Shown piece after piece: positions 24,942 through 33,342 of a DNA stretch of 64,000 bases (within the stretch, counting starts at the first letter, position 1; each line of letters opens with the position of its first letter). Under the pieces are notes generated by a model. That model was not told the origin of the DNA and searched no databases. It saw nothing but the letters and a program-made list of their open reading frames with translations. A program made the position numbers and the translations under genes. The stretch comes from Hymenobacter algoricola (GTDB taxonomy: Bacteria > Bacteroidota > Bacteroidia > Cytophagales > Hymenobacteraceae), in NCBI RefSeq assembly GCF_039539525.1, contig NZ_BAABDH010000038.1, positions 1-64,000 of the forward strand. Reading direction: 5' to 3'.

Positions 24942-25052
24942 TGCCCTGAGGGAGTAAGCGGCGGCGCAGGGGCTGACAGCTGCCCCGGCCCGCGCCGGAC
25001 CCCGGAAAATCAGCCCATCAGCATCTCAACACATCAGTAGTACCTTCCCCTT

Positions 25053-25400
25053 ATGAAAACTCCGAACAACGTATCCGCCTCCATCGTGACCCGCAACATG
25101 TCGGACTTCACCAACGAAACCGGCAATGTGTACGAGTCGCTGGCCATCATTTCCAAGCGGGCCAATCAGATTTCCGTGAAGCTGAAGGAAGAGCTGAACG
25201 GCAAGCTGGCCGAGTTTGCCACGACGGTCGACAACCTGGAAGAGGTATTTGAAAACCGCGAGCAGATCGAGATTTCCAAGCACTACGAGCGCCTGCCCAA
25301 GCCGACCAACCTCGCCATCGAGGAGTTTCTGGAAGGCAAAATCTACTTCAGCACGCCGTCGGAGTTCGACGAGAACGGCAACCTGCGCGTAGTCGAGTAA
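25053..25400 (+). CDS. rpoZ: RNA polymerase omega subunit (Bacteroidota type)
   Basis: A 115-residue protein with the omega-type helix segment NVYESLAIISKRANQISVKL, here flanked by a longer acidic carboxy-terminal region as usual in Bacteroidota. Omega binds the beta' subunit and helps core RNA polymerase assembly. A near -7 box (TACCTTCC, 25041-25048) lies 4 bases before the start. It stands between bamD and coaC, which supports the identification. Confidence 0.85.
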   Translation: MKTPNNVSASIVTRNMSDFTNETGNVYESLAIISKRANQISVKLKEELNGKLAEFATTVDNLEEVFENREQIEISKHYERLPKPTNLAIEEFLEGKIYFSTPSEFDENGNLRVVE

Positions 25401-25416
25401 GCCGCCGGGTCTGCTG

Positions 25417-25965
25417 ATGCCGCTGCAGGGCCGCAAAATTTTGCTGGGAGTATGCGGCAGCATTGCCGCGTACAAATCCGCCATGCTGGTTCGCCTGCTG
25501 ATCAAGGCCGGAGCCGAGGTGCAAGTCATTCTGACGGCCTCGGCTTCGGCCTTTGTTACGCCTCTCACCCTGGGCACACTGTCCAGAAAGCCGGTGCTGA
25601 CGGGCTTTCTGAAGGATGAAGCCGCCGGCGAATGGCACAACCACGTGCACCTGGGCCTCTGGGCCGACGCGCTGGTAGTAGCCCCGGCCAGCGCCAACAC
25701 CGTCGCCCAGCTGGCCAACGGCCACTGCGCCAGTTTGCTGGAGGCCGTGTACCTGTCGGCCCGCTGCCCGGTGTTTCTGGCCCCGGCCATGGACCTGGAC
25801 ATGTATGCCCACCCGGCCGTGACGCAGAACTTTGCCCGCCTGCGCAGCTTCGGCAACCACGTGCTCGAATCCCCGGCCGGGGAGCTGGCCAGCGGCCTGT
25901 CGGGTCCGGGCCGTATGCTGGAGCCGGAAGCCATCGTGGCCGAGCTGGAACGGTTTTTCAAGTAA
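25417..25965 (+). CDS. coaC: Phosphopantothenoylcysteine decarboxylase (flavoprotein half of CoaBC)
   Basis: Decarboxylates 4'-phosphopantothenoylcysteine to 4'-phosphopantetheine in coenzyme A synthesis, using FMN. The 182-residue protein begins MPLQGRKILLGVCGSIAAYK, with the active-site His in WHNHVHLGLWADALVVAPAS and the substrate loop LAPAMDLDMYAHPAV. It ends GRMLEPEAIVAELERFFK, exactly where fused CoaBC proteins have their linker. The next gene continues in the same frame after one TAA and one CCC codon, so the usual bifunctional enzyme is split here. Confidence 0.92.
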   Translation: MPLQGRKILLGVCGSIAAYKSAMLVRLLIKAGAEVQVILTASASAFVTPLTLGTLSRKPVLTGFLKDEAAGEWHNHVHLGLWADALVVAPASANTVAQLANGHCASLLEAVYLSARCPVFLAPAMDLDMYAHPAVTQNFARLRSFGNHVLESPAGELASGLSGPGRMLEPEAIVAELERFFK

Positions 25966-25968
25966 CCC

Positions 25969-26622
25969 ATGCGCGTCCTTATCACTGCCGGCCCCACCTA
26001 CGAGCCCCTCGACCCGGTCCGGTTTATTGGCAACCACAGCACGGGCAAGATGGGCTACGCCCTGGCCGAAGCCTTTGCCGAAGCCGGCGCCGCTGTCACG
26101 CTCATCAGCGGCCCGACCAACCTGGCGGACCCCGCCCACCCACGCATCCAAACTACGCGCGTGGAGACGGCTGACCAGATGTACGCCGCCGCCGCCGCCG
26201 TCGCGCCTGCTGCCGACGTGTGGGTGTTTGCCGCCGCCGTCGCCGACTACAAGCCCCGGGAAGTGGCCCTGAACAAGATCAAGAAGGACGGCGACACGCT
26301 CACCCTGGAGCTGGTCAGGAACGTGGACATTGCCGCCACGCTGGGCCGCACGAAGCGGGCTGAACAATTTTCGGTGGGTTTTGCGTTGGAGACAAACAAC
26401 GAGGAAGCCCACGCCCTGGACAAGCTGCGCCGCAAGAACTTCGACCTGGTGGTGCTCAATTCCCTGCGCGACCCGGGCGCGGGCTTCCGCCACGACACCA
26501 ACAAAGTGACCCTGCTGGAAGCCGGAGGCCAAACCACTATCTTTGAGTTGAAGCCCAAGGCCGCCGTAGCCCACGATATTGTCCGCACCGTTTTAGCCCG
26601 CCTAGCCCATTCCCATGCGTAA
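25969..26622 (+). CDS. coaB: Phosphopantothenate-cysteine ligase (synthetase half of CoaBC)
   Basis: Joins 4'-phosphopantothenate and cysteine using a nucleotide triphosphate. The 217-residue protein starts MRVLITAGPTYEPLDPVRFI and has NHSTGKMGYALAEA, AAAVADYKP and the Lys-rich loop LNKIKKDG, all CoaB hallmarks. It lies in the same reading frame as coaC, 3 bases after its stop. Translation is probably coupled. It overlaps the start of the PorD-like gene by 8 bases, indicating one operon. Confidence 0.92.
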   Translation: MRVLITAGPTYEPLDPVRFIGNHSTGKMGYALAEAFAEAGAAVTLISGPTNLADPAHPRIQTTRVETADQMYAAAAAVAPAADVWVFAAAVADYKPREVALNKIKKDGDTLTLELVRNVDIAATLGRTKRAEQFSVGFALETNNEEAHALDKLRRKNFDLVVLNSLRDPGAGFRHDTNKVTLLEAGGQTTIFELKPKAAVAHDIVRTVLARLAHSHA

Positions 26623-27529
26623 ACTTCTGATTCCGCTGCTGTTTCTGCTGCTGCTGGCCACGCCGCCGGCCCGGGCGCAGGAAATCAACGCGCTGGTGCA
26701 GGTGACGGCCGAGAATGTGGCCATAACCGACCGGCAGCTGCTGCAGCAGATGCAGAACGATATGCAGACGTTTCTTAACAACCGCCCCTTCACCAGCCAG
26801 ACCTACCGGCCCGACGAGCGGATCAACTGCCGCGTGTTTATTGGCATCAACAAGATTCCGGAAAACGGCCTCTACGAGGCTACGGCCCGTATTATCACTA
26901 CGCGTCCGGTGTACGGCACGGGCTACGAAACCAACCTGCTCTCCTTTGCCGACAAGAGCTGGGTGTTTCGCTATACGCCCCAGACGCCGATTGACTACTC
27001 CGAAAATGCCTTTGTGGGCAACCTGTCGTCGCTGCTGAGCTTCTACGCCTACCTCATCATCGGCATGGACCAGGACAGCTTTGCCCGGCTTGGCGGCTCG
27101 CCCTACTACGACCGGGCCCGCAATATTCTCAACAACGCGGCCTCGCAGAGCAGCACCAATGAGAGCGACAAGGGCTGGAAGGATACCGAGTCGAACAACC
27201 GCTACTGGCTGCTCAACAACCTGCAGGACCCCCAGCTGGAAGCCATGCGCTCCGGCAGCTACGCCTACTACCGCCAGGGCCTCGACGTGTTCATCACCAA
27301 GCCCGATGACGCCCGCACCAGCATCTTTACGGCGCTGCAGGGCCTGCAGCAGGCCGCCATCCGCCGCCCCGGCACCCTGCTGGCCCGCTCGTTCTTTACG
27401 GCCAAGGCCGAGGAAATTGCCAACATCTTCCGCACCACCCAGGACGTGCAGCAGAAGCAGCAGGTCGTGACGATGATGTCGGAAGTGGACCCCACCAACT
27501 CGGCCAAATACCAGGCCCTGCTGAAGTAG
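26615..27529 (+). CDS. DUF4835 / type IX secretion PorD-like protein
   Basis: A 304-residue exported protein: signal peptide MRKLLIPLLFLLLLATPPAR...AQ, then EINALVQVTAENVAITDRQL, a conserved opening of the DUF4835 family. I recall this family being named PorD in connection with type IX secretion, but am not certain of the name. Other recognisable parts are NRPFTSQTYRPDERINCRVF and SLLSFYAYLIIGMDQDSFA. It overlaps coaB by 8 bases and precedes recN, the usual order in the phylum. A T9SS cargo protein at 41284-45549 shows that the secretion route is present. Confidence 0.85.
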   Translation: MRKLLIPLLFLLLLATPPARAQEINALVQVTAENVAITDRQLLQQMQNDMQTFLNNRPFTSQTYRPDERINCRVFIGINKIPENGLYEATARIITTRPVYGTGYETNLLSFADKSWVFRYTPQTPIDYSENAFVGNLSSLLSFYAYLIIGMDQDSFARLGGSPYYDRARNILNNAASQSSTNESDKGWKDTESNNRYWLLNNLQDPQLEAMRSGSYAYYRQGLDVFITKPDDARTSIFTALQGLQQAAIRRPGTLLARSFFTAKAEEIANIFRTTQDVQQKQQVVTMMSEVDPTNSAKYQALLK

Positions 27530-27779
27530 CGGGCCGCTCCATTGCCAGCCGCGTTCTGCTTCGGCCGGGCGCGGCTTTTTCGGGCCCAGGTGGTTTAGGG
27601 AATATAGCCGCCCCACGGCTGCATTTTGCTAAAATGCTTGGACGCTGTTTGCGATGTTATCGGGAATGACTAATTTTATTAGTCGAAATGCCTCTGGAAG
27701 CCGCACAAAGGCTTTGGCAGTTGCCGCAACGGCTTCTGCCCAGACCGATTGGGGCCTTACTCCCGTTAACTGACGAGCT

Positions 27780-29453
27780 ATGCTGGTTGATCTGCGCATA
27801 AAAAATTACGCTCTTATTGAGCAGCTGGAGCTGCGGCCCTCGGCGCTGCTCAACATTATCACCGGCGAAACCGGGGCCGGCAAATCCATCATGCTCGGCG
27901 CTATCGGCTTGCTGCTCGGCAACCGTGCCGACTCCAAGATGCTGTTCGATACCCAGCGCAAGTGCGTTATCGAGGGGCAGTTCGACATTTCCAACTACCA
28001 CCTCCAGGATATCTTCGAGTCGGAAGACCTGGACTACGACGCGCAGTGCATTCTGCGCCGCGAAATCAGCCCCACGGGTAAGTCGCGGGCCTTTGTGAAC
28101 GACACCCCCGTCACGCTGGACGCGCTGCGGAAAATCGGGGCCAACCTGATGGACATTCACTCCCAGCACGACACGCTGCTGCTCGGCGACGCCGTATTCC
28201 AGCTCAACCTGCTCGACCTCTACGCCGGGCTGGTGCCCGCCCGGGCCCAGTACAGCAACGCCTACCGCCAGTACCGCAAGCTGGAAGCCGACCTGAAAGG
28301 GCTCGAAAACCAGGTGGTGCAGGCCAACAAGGAGCTCGACTACCAGAGCTTTCTGCTCAGTGAGCTGGAGGAAGCCCGCCTCGACGATGAGGACCAGGAC
28401 GCGCTGGAGCAGGAGGTGAAGCAGCTGGAGCACGCCGAGGAAATAAAGTACAAGCTCACCCATGCTTTTCAGAGCTTGAGCGAAAGCGAGTACTGCGCCA
28501 CGGGCAGCATGAAGGAGGCTGCCACCCTGCTGGGGCAGATTGCGGGCTACGCCGACCAGTTCGGGGTGCTGAAAGCCCGCCTCGACAGCTGCCTGATTGA
28601 ACTCCACGACATTGCCGACGAGGTGGAGGCGGCCGAGCGGCGCACCGAGGGCGACCCGGCCCGCATCGACGAGCTGCAGGGGCGTCTGAACGTGCTCTAC
28701 AACCTGCAGCGCAAACACCAGGTGCGCGACGCGGAAGCCCTGATACTGGTGCGCGACGAGCTGCGGCGCAAAGTGGGCTCGGTGCTGAACCTGGACAAGG
28801 AAATAACCCGCCTGCGCAAGGATGCCGAAGGGGCGCTGGCCACCGTGCAGCGGCAGGGCGCCAAGCTCTCGGAAAGCCGGCTGAAGTCGTTTCCCAAATT
28901 TGAGAAGGAGCTGGGCGGCCTGCTCGCGGAGCTGGGCATGCCCCACGCCCGCATCGTGGTGCAGCATGCGGCCGGAGAGCCCGCCGCCAGCGGCCTCGAC
29001 GTTATCAGCATCCTGTTTACGGCCAACAAGGGCGCCCAGCCCCAGACGCTGAGCAAGGCTGCCTCGGGCGGAGAATTCTCCCGCCTGATGCTGTGCATTA
29101 AGTACATGCTGGCCGACAAAACCGCCCTGCCGACGATAGTGTTCGACGAGATTGACACCGGTATTTCCGGCGAAATTGCGGTGAAGGTGGGCCGCATGAT
29201 GCAGCAGATGGCCAAAAAGCACCAGCTGATTGCCATCAGCCACCTGCCCCAGATGGCGGCCGCCGGCGACGCCCACTACTTCGTGTACAAGGAAGACCGC
29301 GCCGACCGCACCGTGAGCTGCATCCGGGAGCTGAGCACGGAGGAGCGAATCCGCGAAATTGCCCACATGATTGCGGGAGCCAAGCCCAGCGAAAATGCCT
29401 TCCAGAGTGCCCGCGAGCTGCTGGCTATGCGCGGCGAGGAATTGGTGGGGTAA
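27780..29453 (+). CDS. recN: DNA repair protein RecN
   Basis: An SMC-like ATPase that acts in double-strand break repair. The 557-residue protein has Walker A ITGETGAGKSIMLGAIGLLL (about 27-46), DIHSQHDTLLL typical of RecN, two central coiled-coil arms (about 165-390), and the carboxy-terminal signature LSKAASGGEFSRLMLCIKYM with Walker B TIVFDEIDTGISGEIA and the HLPQMAAAGD switch. Length is normal. A 250-base gap after the PorD-like gene suggests its own promoter. Confidence 0.96.
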   Translation: MLVDLRIKNYALIEQLELRPSALLNIITGETGAGKSIMLGAIGLLLGNRADSKMLFDTQRKCVIEGQFDISNYHLQDIFESEDLDYDAQCILRREISPTGKSRAFVNDTPVTLDALRKIGANLMDIHSQHDTLLLGDAVFQLNLLDLYAGLVPARAQYSNAYRQYRKLEADLKGLENQVVQANKELDYQSFLLSELEEARLDDEDQDALEQEVKQLEHAEEIKYKLTHAFQSLSESEYCATGSMKEAATLLGQIAGYADQFGVLKARLDSCLIELHDIADEVEAAERRTEGDPARIDELQGRLNVLYNLQRKHQVRDAEALILVRDELRRKVGSVLNLDKEITRLRKDAEGALATVQRQGAKLSESRLKSFPKFEKELGGLLAELGMPHARIVVQHAAGEPAASGLDVISILFTANKGAQPQTLSKAASGGEFSRLMLCIKYMLADKTALPTIVFDEIDTGISGEIAVKVGRMMQQMAKKHQLIAISHLPQMAAAGDAHYFVYKEDRADRTVSCIRELSTEERIREIAHMIAGAKPSENAFQSARELLAMRGEELVG

Positions 29454-29458
29454 AGCTG

Positions 29459-29611
29459 GTTTTTAGTTTTTGGTTTTTAGTTTTTGGTTATTCGTAAACT
29501 TGGGGCGCCGTAACGGTAAAGCCAATTTGCCTGAAACGGCTTGGTTGTTTGAACGGGCCAAAAACCAAAAACGACCAACCAAAAACCAATACCTAAAAAC
29601 GAACAACCAAA
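29459..29611. repeat. Fold-back low-complexity repeat upstream of fabI
   Basis: The left arm (29459-29494) is a run of GTTTTTGG/GTTTTTAG words and the right arm (29557-29611) a run of CCAAAAAC/CTAAAAAC words. They frame about 60 unique bases. Thirty-two bases (29557-29588) are identical to 4683-4714. On RNA this would fold over most of the fabI leader. Confidence 0.8.
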
Positions 29612-29617
29612 AAAACA

Positions 29618-30442
29618 ATGTCCAATAACCTACTTGCTGGCAAAGTCGGCATCATCTCCGGGGCGCTCAACGAAGATTCTATTGCCTGGAAAGTAGCGCT
29701 GAAAGCCTACGAGCAGGGCGCCCGCTTCGTGCTGACCAATGCCCCGCTGGCCATGCGGATGGGCGAAATCAACAAGCTCGCCGAGCAGTGTGAGGCCCTC
29801 ATCATTCCGGCCGACGCCACCTCGATGGAGGATCTGGAGAAGCTGTTCAGCGGCGCCCAGGAGCACCTCGGCGGCAAGCTCGACTTCGTGCTGCACAGCA
29901 TTGGCATGAGCGCCAACATCCGTAAGGGCAAGCACTACGGCGAGCTGAACTACGAGTGGTTCCAGAAGACGCTGGACGTGTCGGCGCTGTCGTTTCACAA
30001 GATGCTGGCCGTGGCCGAAAAGCAGGACGCCTTCAACGAGTGGGGCTCGGCCGTCGCCCTGAGCTACATTGCCGCCCAGCGCGCCTTTCTCGACTACACC
30101 GACATGTCGCAGGCCAAGGCCGTGCTCGAAAGTATTGCCCGCAGCTACGGGCAGCGCCTGGGCAAGCTCAAGAAAGTGCGCGTGAACACCATCAGCCAGT
30201 CGCCGACCAAGACCACGGCCGGCACCGGCATCAGCGGCTTCAACGCCTTCTACGACTACGCCGACAAACTCTCGCCCCTGGGCAACGCCCCGGCCGAAGC
30301 CTGCGCCGACTACTGCATCAGCCTGTTTTCGGACCTGACCCGCTACGTGACCATGCAGAACCTGATGCACGACGGCGGCTTCAGCACCACCGGCATTTCG
30401 GAGGAAATCGTGGAGGCCATTACCCAGTACAGCGCCGAGTAA
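29618..30442 (+). CDS. fabI: Enoyl-[acyl-carrier-protein] reductase (NADH)
   Basis: Reduces trans-2-enoyl-ACP in the last step of each fatty-acid elongation cycle. The 274-residue short-chain-dehydrogenase-type protein has the FabI-style nucleotide site (GKVGIISGALNEDSIAWKVA), DFVLHSIGMS, and the catalytic Tyr-x6-Lys in DYTDMSQAKAVLES. It also has RVNTISQSPTKTTAGTGI and the late MHDGGFSTTGIS. Its leader contains the low-complexity fold-back repeat, and a terminator follows. Confidence 0.95.
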   Translation: MSNNLLAGKVGIISGALNEDSIAWKVALKAYEQGARFVLTNAPLAMRMGEINKLAEQCEALIIPADATSMEDLEKLFSGAQEHLGGKLDFVLHSIGMSANIRKGKHYGELNYEWFQKTLDVSALSFHKMLAVAEKQDAFNEWGSAVALSYIAAQRAFLDYTDMSQAKAVLESIARSYGQRLGKLKKVRVNTISQSPTKTTAGTGISGFNAFYDYADKLSPLGNAPAEACADYCISLFSDLTRYVTMQNLMHDGGFSTTGISEEIVEAITQYSAE

Positions 30443-30464
30443 GAAGTCCTTGCTGTATAAATAG

Positions 30465-30494
30465 AAAAGCCCGGCCGGATGGTCGGGCTTTTTT
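30465..30494. terminator. Terminator between fabI and a convergent gene
   Basis: AAAAGCCCG (30465-30473) pairs with CGGGCTTTT (30484-30492), followed by further T residues on the plus strand. It ends fabI and probably also the minus-strand gene at 30516. Confidence 0.8.
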
Positions 30495-30515
30495 GTTGGA
30501 GGCCGAGCCAGCCGG

Positions 30516-31430
30516 CTAGTAAAAATAACGGCTGAGCGTCAGCGAAACTTCCTGGTAGCGGCGCAGCTGCTGGTAGCTGACGCCGGCGGAAAACTTACCA
30601 AACACGGCGCGGCTGGCGCTGCCCTGCAGTTGCCAGAAGTCCGGCCAGCGCGTGGCCTGCACCAGCACCAGCGCCCGGAGCGGATAGCCGAAGCTGCGGC
30701 GCAGCCCCACGATATAGCCGTAGCCGGTTTCCGCCGCTGCCTCCGGGCGTTGCAAGGTTTGGTAGCGGCTGTGGCCGGCTCCTACTAGCAGGTCCGGGAC
30801 GCGTACGGAGCCAATGCGGTAGACGCCCAGCCCGACAGTAGCCGAGTAAGCCCGGAACTGCAGTTTGGCTGGTGCTGCCTGGAACTGCTGGTAGCTCACC
30901 TGTTCAGTGATAGTGAACTGATTGTGGCGCAGCAAGGGTGGCAGCTCCACGCCAGCTATAAACGCATGGTTTTGGCGCAGATTGGTTTGGTAATCGACGT
31001 GCAGCTTCAGGGAGGAGGGAATATGATGAGAGCCAAGAAAGTGGATGCTGGCCCCAAGAGGAGCGTAGCGCACCCCGGATGACAGCCCGGCTTTCCAGCT
31101 CGGATTGATAGTCAGGTCGCATAGGGTTTTATAGCTAACAGATAGTCCGAAGAAGACACTGTCCCCAACCTCTACCTGTCGTTGAACTGTCTCATAGCCG
31201 ATAGAAGAAACCGTAAGTGTGACAATCTGCAGGGAACCGGGCACCGACAAGTAAAATGAGCCGTCAGCATTAGAGCTGACCCCATTCGTGGTGCCCACCT
31301 GTAGAACCGTACACCCGGAAAGCGGCTGACCATTTGCGCGGTCGGTAATGCGGCCCGTAATAACAACTTGCTGAGCTTCCGCGGACGAAGCTAGTAACAG
31401 GCAAAAGAGAAGCAGTAGAGTTGATTTCAT
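30516..31430 (-). CDS. Exported protein with carboxypeptidase-like regulatory domain
   Basis: A 304-residue protein with a signal peptide (MKSTLLLLFCLLLASSAEAQ), a carboxypeptidase-regulatory-like beta domain (VVITGRITDRANGQPLSGCT to about residue 100), and a carboxy-terminal part of alternating aromatic strands ending LTLSRYFY, as expected for a small outer-membrane barrel. It resembles receptor-type outer-membrane proteins but is too short for a TonB-dependent receptor and shows no plug. Function unknown. Its GC content is lower than that of the fabI side. Confidence 0.8.
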   Translation of the reverse strand: MKSTLLLLFCLLLASSAEAQQVVITGRITDRANGQPLSGCTVLQVGTTNGVSSNADGSFYLSVPGSLQIVTLTVSSIGYETVQRQVEVGDSVFFGLSVSYKTLCDLTINPSWKAGLSSGVRYAPLGASIHFLGSHHIPSSLKLHVDYQTNLRQNHAFIAGVELPPLLRHNQFTITEQVSYQQFQAAPAKLQFRAYSATVGLGVYRIGSVRVPDLLVGAGHSRYQTLQRPEAAAETGYGYIVGLRRSFGYPLRALVLVQATRWPDFWQLQGSASRAVFGKFSAGVSYQQLRRYQEVSLTLSRYFY

Positions 31431-31498
31431 CGGCCGAGTAAGAATTACTCTAGCCTGATGCCGTCAGTCCGCCTATTCCACACGCTCCCGAGAAAATA

Positions 31499-32182
31499 TC
31501 AGCCCCGTCCTTTCACTCCCGGGTACAGGCCCGGCACCTCGTCGCTCTGCACAAACTCCTTGGTGCGCACGTTCAGCATACTCAGCCGGCCCGCATAGCC
31601 GGCGCCCTGATCGATGTTCCACACGTTGGTGCGCCGGGCCGGCTCCGTGCTCCACGACCAGGTGGGGGTGTGCCCGATAAAGCCTTCGGTGTAGCCCAAG
31701 GCTTCCCAGCCGTTTTCCCACAGGTCCCGCGACCAGATCAGGTCATAGGGCTCCTGCTGGGTAATGGGCGCGGTGGGGTCGTAGCCGGCGTGTACGTACA
31801 GGTTGTTGTCCTCGTCTTCGAAGTAGGGCAGCTGCTGGCCGAAAAAGGCGGTGAAGTGCCGGCCCAGCTGCTCGGGCGGGCTGCGCTGGTAGGCTTCGTA
31901 GGTCGCCTGCCCACCCTGGGTATACCAGCCCTGGTCGAGGTCTTCGGGCGGCAGGCGGGTGGCCAGCCACTCAGCCGTCCACCAGTCGTGGTTGCCCTGC
32001 AGCCAGATGCTGTTGGGAATGCTTAGCAGCCGCTCGACGCACTGGGGCGTGTCGGGCCAGCCGTCGGCCACGTCGCCGAGCTGAATGAGCCGGTCGATGC
32101 CGGGGCGGAAGGGGCTGCGCTCCAGCACCTGTTCCAGAGCGCGGAAGGCCCCGTGAATATCGCCAAGTACGTACGTTTCCAT
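31499..32182 (-). CDS. Calcineurin-like metallophosphoesterase
   Basis: A 227-residue protein of the PPP-type serine/threonine phosphatase or ApaH-like group. The metal-binding motifs appear in order: DIHG (residues 8-11), GDVADG (36-41, where GDxxDR is usual), GNHD (63-66), then VHAGYDP and FIGHTPT. It may dephosphorylate proteins or small nucleotides; the sequence cannot decide. The start METYVLGDIH was chosen over a Met five residues upstream because the latter lies inside the preceding hairpin. That hairpin ends 2 bases before the start codon. Confidence 0.9.
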   Translation of the reverse strand: METYVLGDIHGAFRALEQVLERSPFRPGIDRLIQLGDVADGWPDTPQCVERLLSIPNSIWLQGNHDWWTAEWLATRLPPEDLDQGWYTQGGQATYEAYQRSPPEQLGRHFTAFFGQQLPYFEDEDNNLYVHAGYDPTAPITQQEPYDLIWSRDLWENGWEALGYTEGFIGHTPTWSWSTEPARRTNVWNIDQGAGYAGRLSMLNVRTKEFVQSDEVPGLYPGVKGRG

Positions 32183-32184
32183 AC

Positions 32185-32248
32185 CGGCAGTACGCAAAAC
32201 TTCCGCGGGGCAGCCAGGGCTACCCCGCGGAAGTTTTGCGTACTGCCG
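32185..32248. repeat. 26-base perfect hairpin abutting a start codon
   Basis: 32185-32210 pairs perfectly with 32223-32248, around 12 bases. There is no T run. On the minus strand the stem ends 2 bases before the phosphatase ATG (32182), so it would occlude ribosome access if transcribed from upstream. The other end is 24 bases past the stop of the upstream gene. Confidence 0.85.
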
Positions 32249-32272
32249 CTCTAATGGCAGCAGTGTCGGAGC

Positions 32273-32971
32273 TTACTCGGCCTCGACGGCCGGCTCTTCG
32301 GCCTCCGTAGCGGCCTGGTAGGTGTCGGCATACTTGAAGTCATCGAGCCAGTAAGCCGAGCTGACGACGTCAAACGAAATGGCGTTTTCCGTCCTGGCAC
32401 CGGGCTGCAGCTGCCAGATGATGTGCTGTGCTTCGGGGAAGCGGGTACCGGCCAGCTGCTCGCTGAACAGGCGCTTGAGCAAGGCATTGTCGGGCATGCC
32501 CTGGGCCAGCAGGCGCAGCAGCGGGGCCTCGGGCAGGGTATCGAAAATAGCCAGTCCGGCGGGGTCAGCCGCAGTAAGCTGCACCTGGAACTGTACGGCT
32601 TCGGCCCGCGGAAATTTGCCGTTATAAGCTTCGTAGAGCAGCTGGGTGGCTTTGAAAAAGCCCTGGTGGTGTTCCAGCTCGGGGTTTTCCTCCCACAGCT
32701 TTTCGGTGAGCATGTTGTGGGCCAGGTTCTGAATCTGACCGGCGTTGAGGTCGTCGGGAAACAGGTAGCCCAACACCAGCTCGGCGGCTTCGGTGGGTTC
32801 CAGGTCGGTGAGGGCCATCTGGCACATAGCCTTCAGTTCGGCCGGCTCAATGGCCTCAGGGCTGTCGAAGTTCAGCAGGCTGAGCAGGGCAAGGTAATCC
32901 TGGTTGGTCCAGGAGTTGGGCAGCTCACTGAGCGAGTTGAAGGAAAGGCGTTCTACGGTGAAGTCAGGCAT
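32273..32971 (-). CDS. Acidic protein of unknown function
   Basis: A 232-residue acidic, largely helical cytosolic protein (MPDFTVERLSFNSLSELPNS). A Glu/Ala-rich tail (ATEAEEPAVEAE) ends it. No signal peptide, membrane segment or catalytic motif is visible. I do not recognise the family with certainty, though the helix pattern suggests a conserved domain. It is upstream of the phosphatase on the same strand but separated by a strong hairpin. Confidence 0.8.
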   Translation of the reverse strand: MPDFTVERLSFNSLSELPNSWTNQDYLALLSLLNFDSPEAIEPAELKAMCQMALTDLEPTEAAELVLGYLFPDDLNAGQIQNLAHNMLTEKLWEENPELEHHQGFFKATQLLYEAYNGKFPRAEAVQFQVQLTAADPAGLAIFDTLPEAPLLRLLAQGMPDNALLKRLFSEQLAGTRFPEAQHIIWQLQPGARTENAISFDVVSSAYWLDDFKYADTYQAATEAEEPAVEAE

Positions 32972-33342
32972 GGTTGGGGAAGAAGTGGGCTGCCACCAGG
33001 GCAGCAGGCCGCGGCGGAAAGCCCGCGCGGCGTAGGGCAGTGTACGGCTGAGTAGGGCAAACGCGCATAAAGCCGCAAACTATTGTCGGGCTGAAGACCG
33101 TACCGGCATCCCACAGCACCGGGCCAACTGCCGCCTCATCGTCCGCGCTCCAGGCTCTAAATCCCGGTAGGCGCGCGCGCAGTGCCGCGTCATGCGGCGG
33201 CATTCCGCCGGGGTAGTCGGGCCTGGCTCTACCGGCAGCTGATCTTAGGGGCAGGTCCGCTATGGCCCGCCATCCCCGGGGTCGAGCTGACCTGTCGGGG
33301 TAGACGCCGCAGGCAGAGCCTAAGGGGCTCGAACAAGGCCTG
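32972..33342. other. Intergenic stretch without a recognised gene
   Basis: About 370 GC-rich bases between two minus-strand genes. I see only a small GGCGGCATTCCGCC hairpin near 33197 and no tRNA-like T-loop or supported coding frame. It should hold the promoter of the 32971 gene and the 3' end of the OmpA gene. Confidence 0.5.

Noticed and set aside
33190..33340. Possible tRNA-like fold in the gap before the OmpA gene
   Set aside because: Stems can be drawn, but there is no T-loop consensus or consistent cloverleaf, so no tRNA is called.
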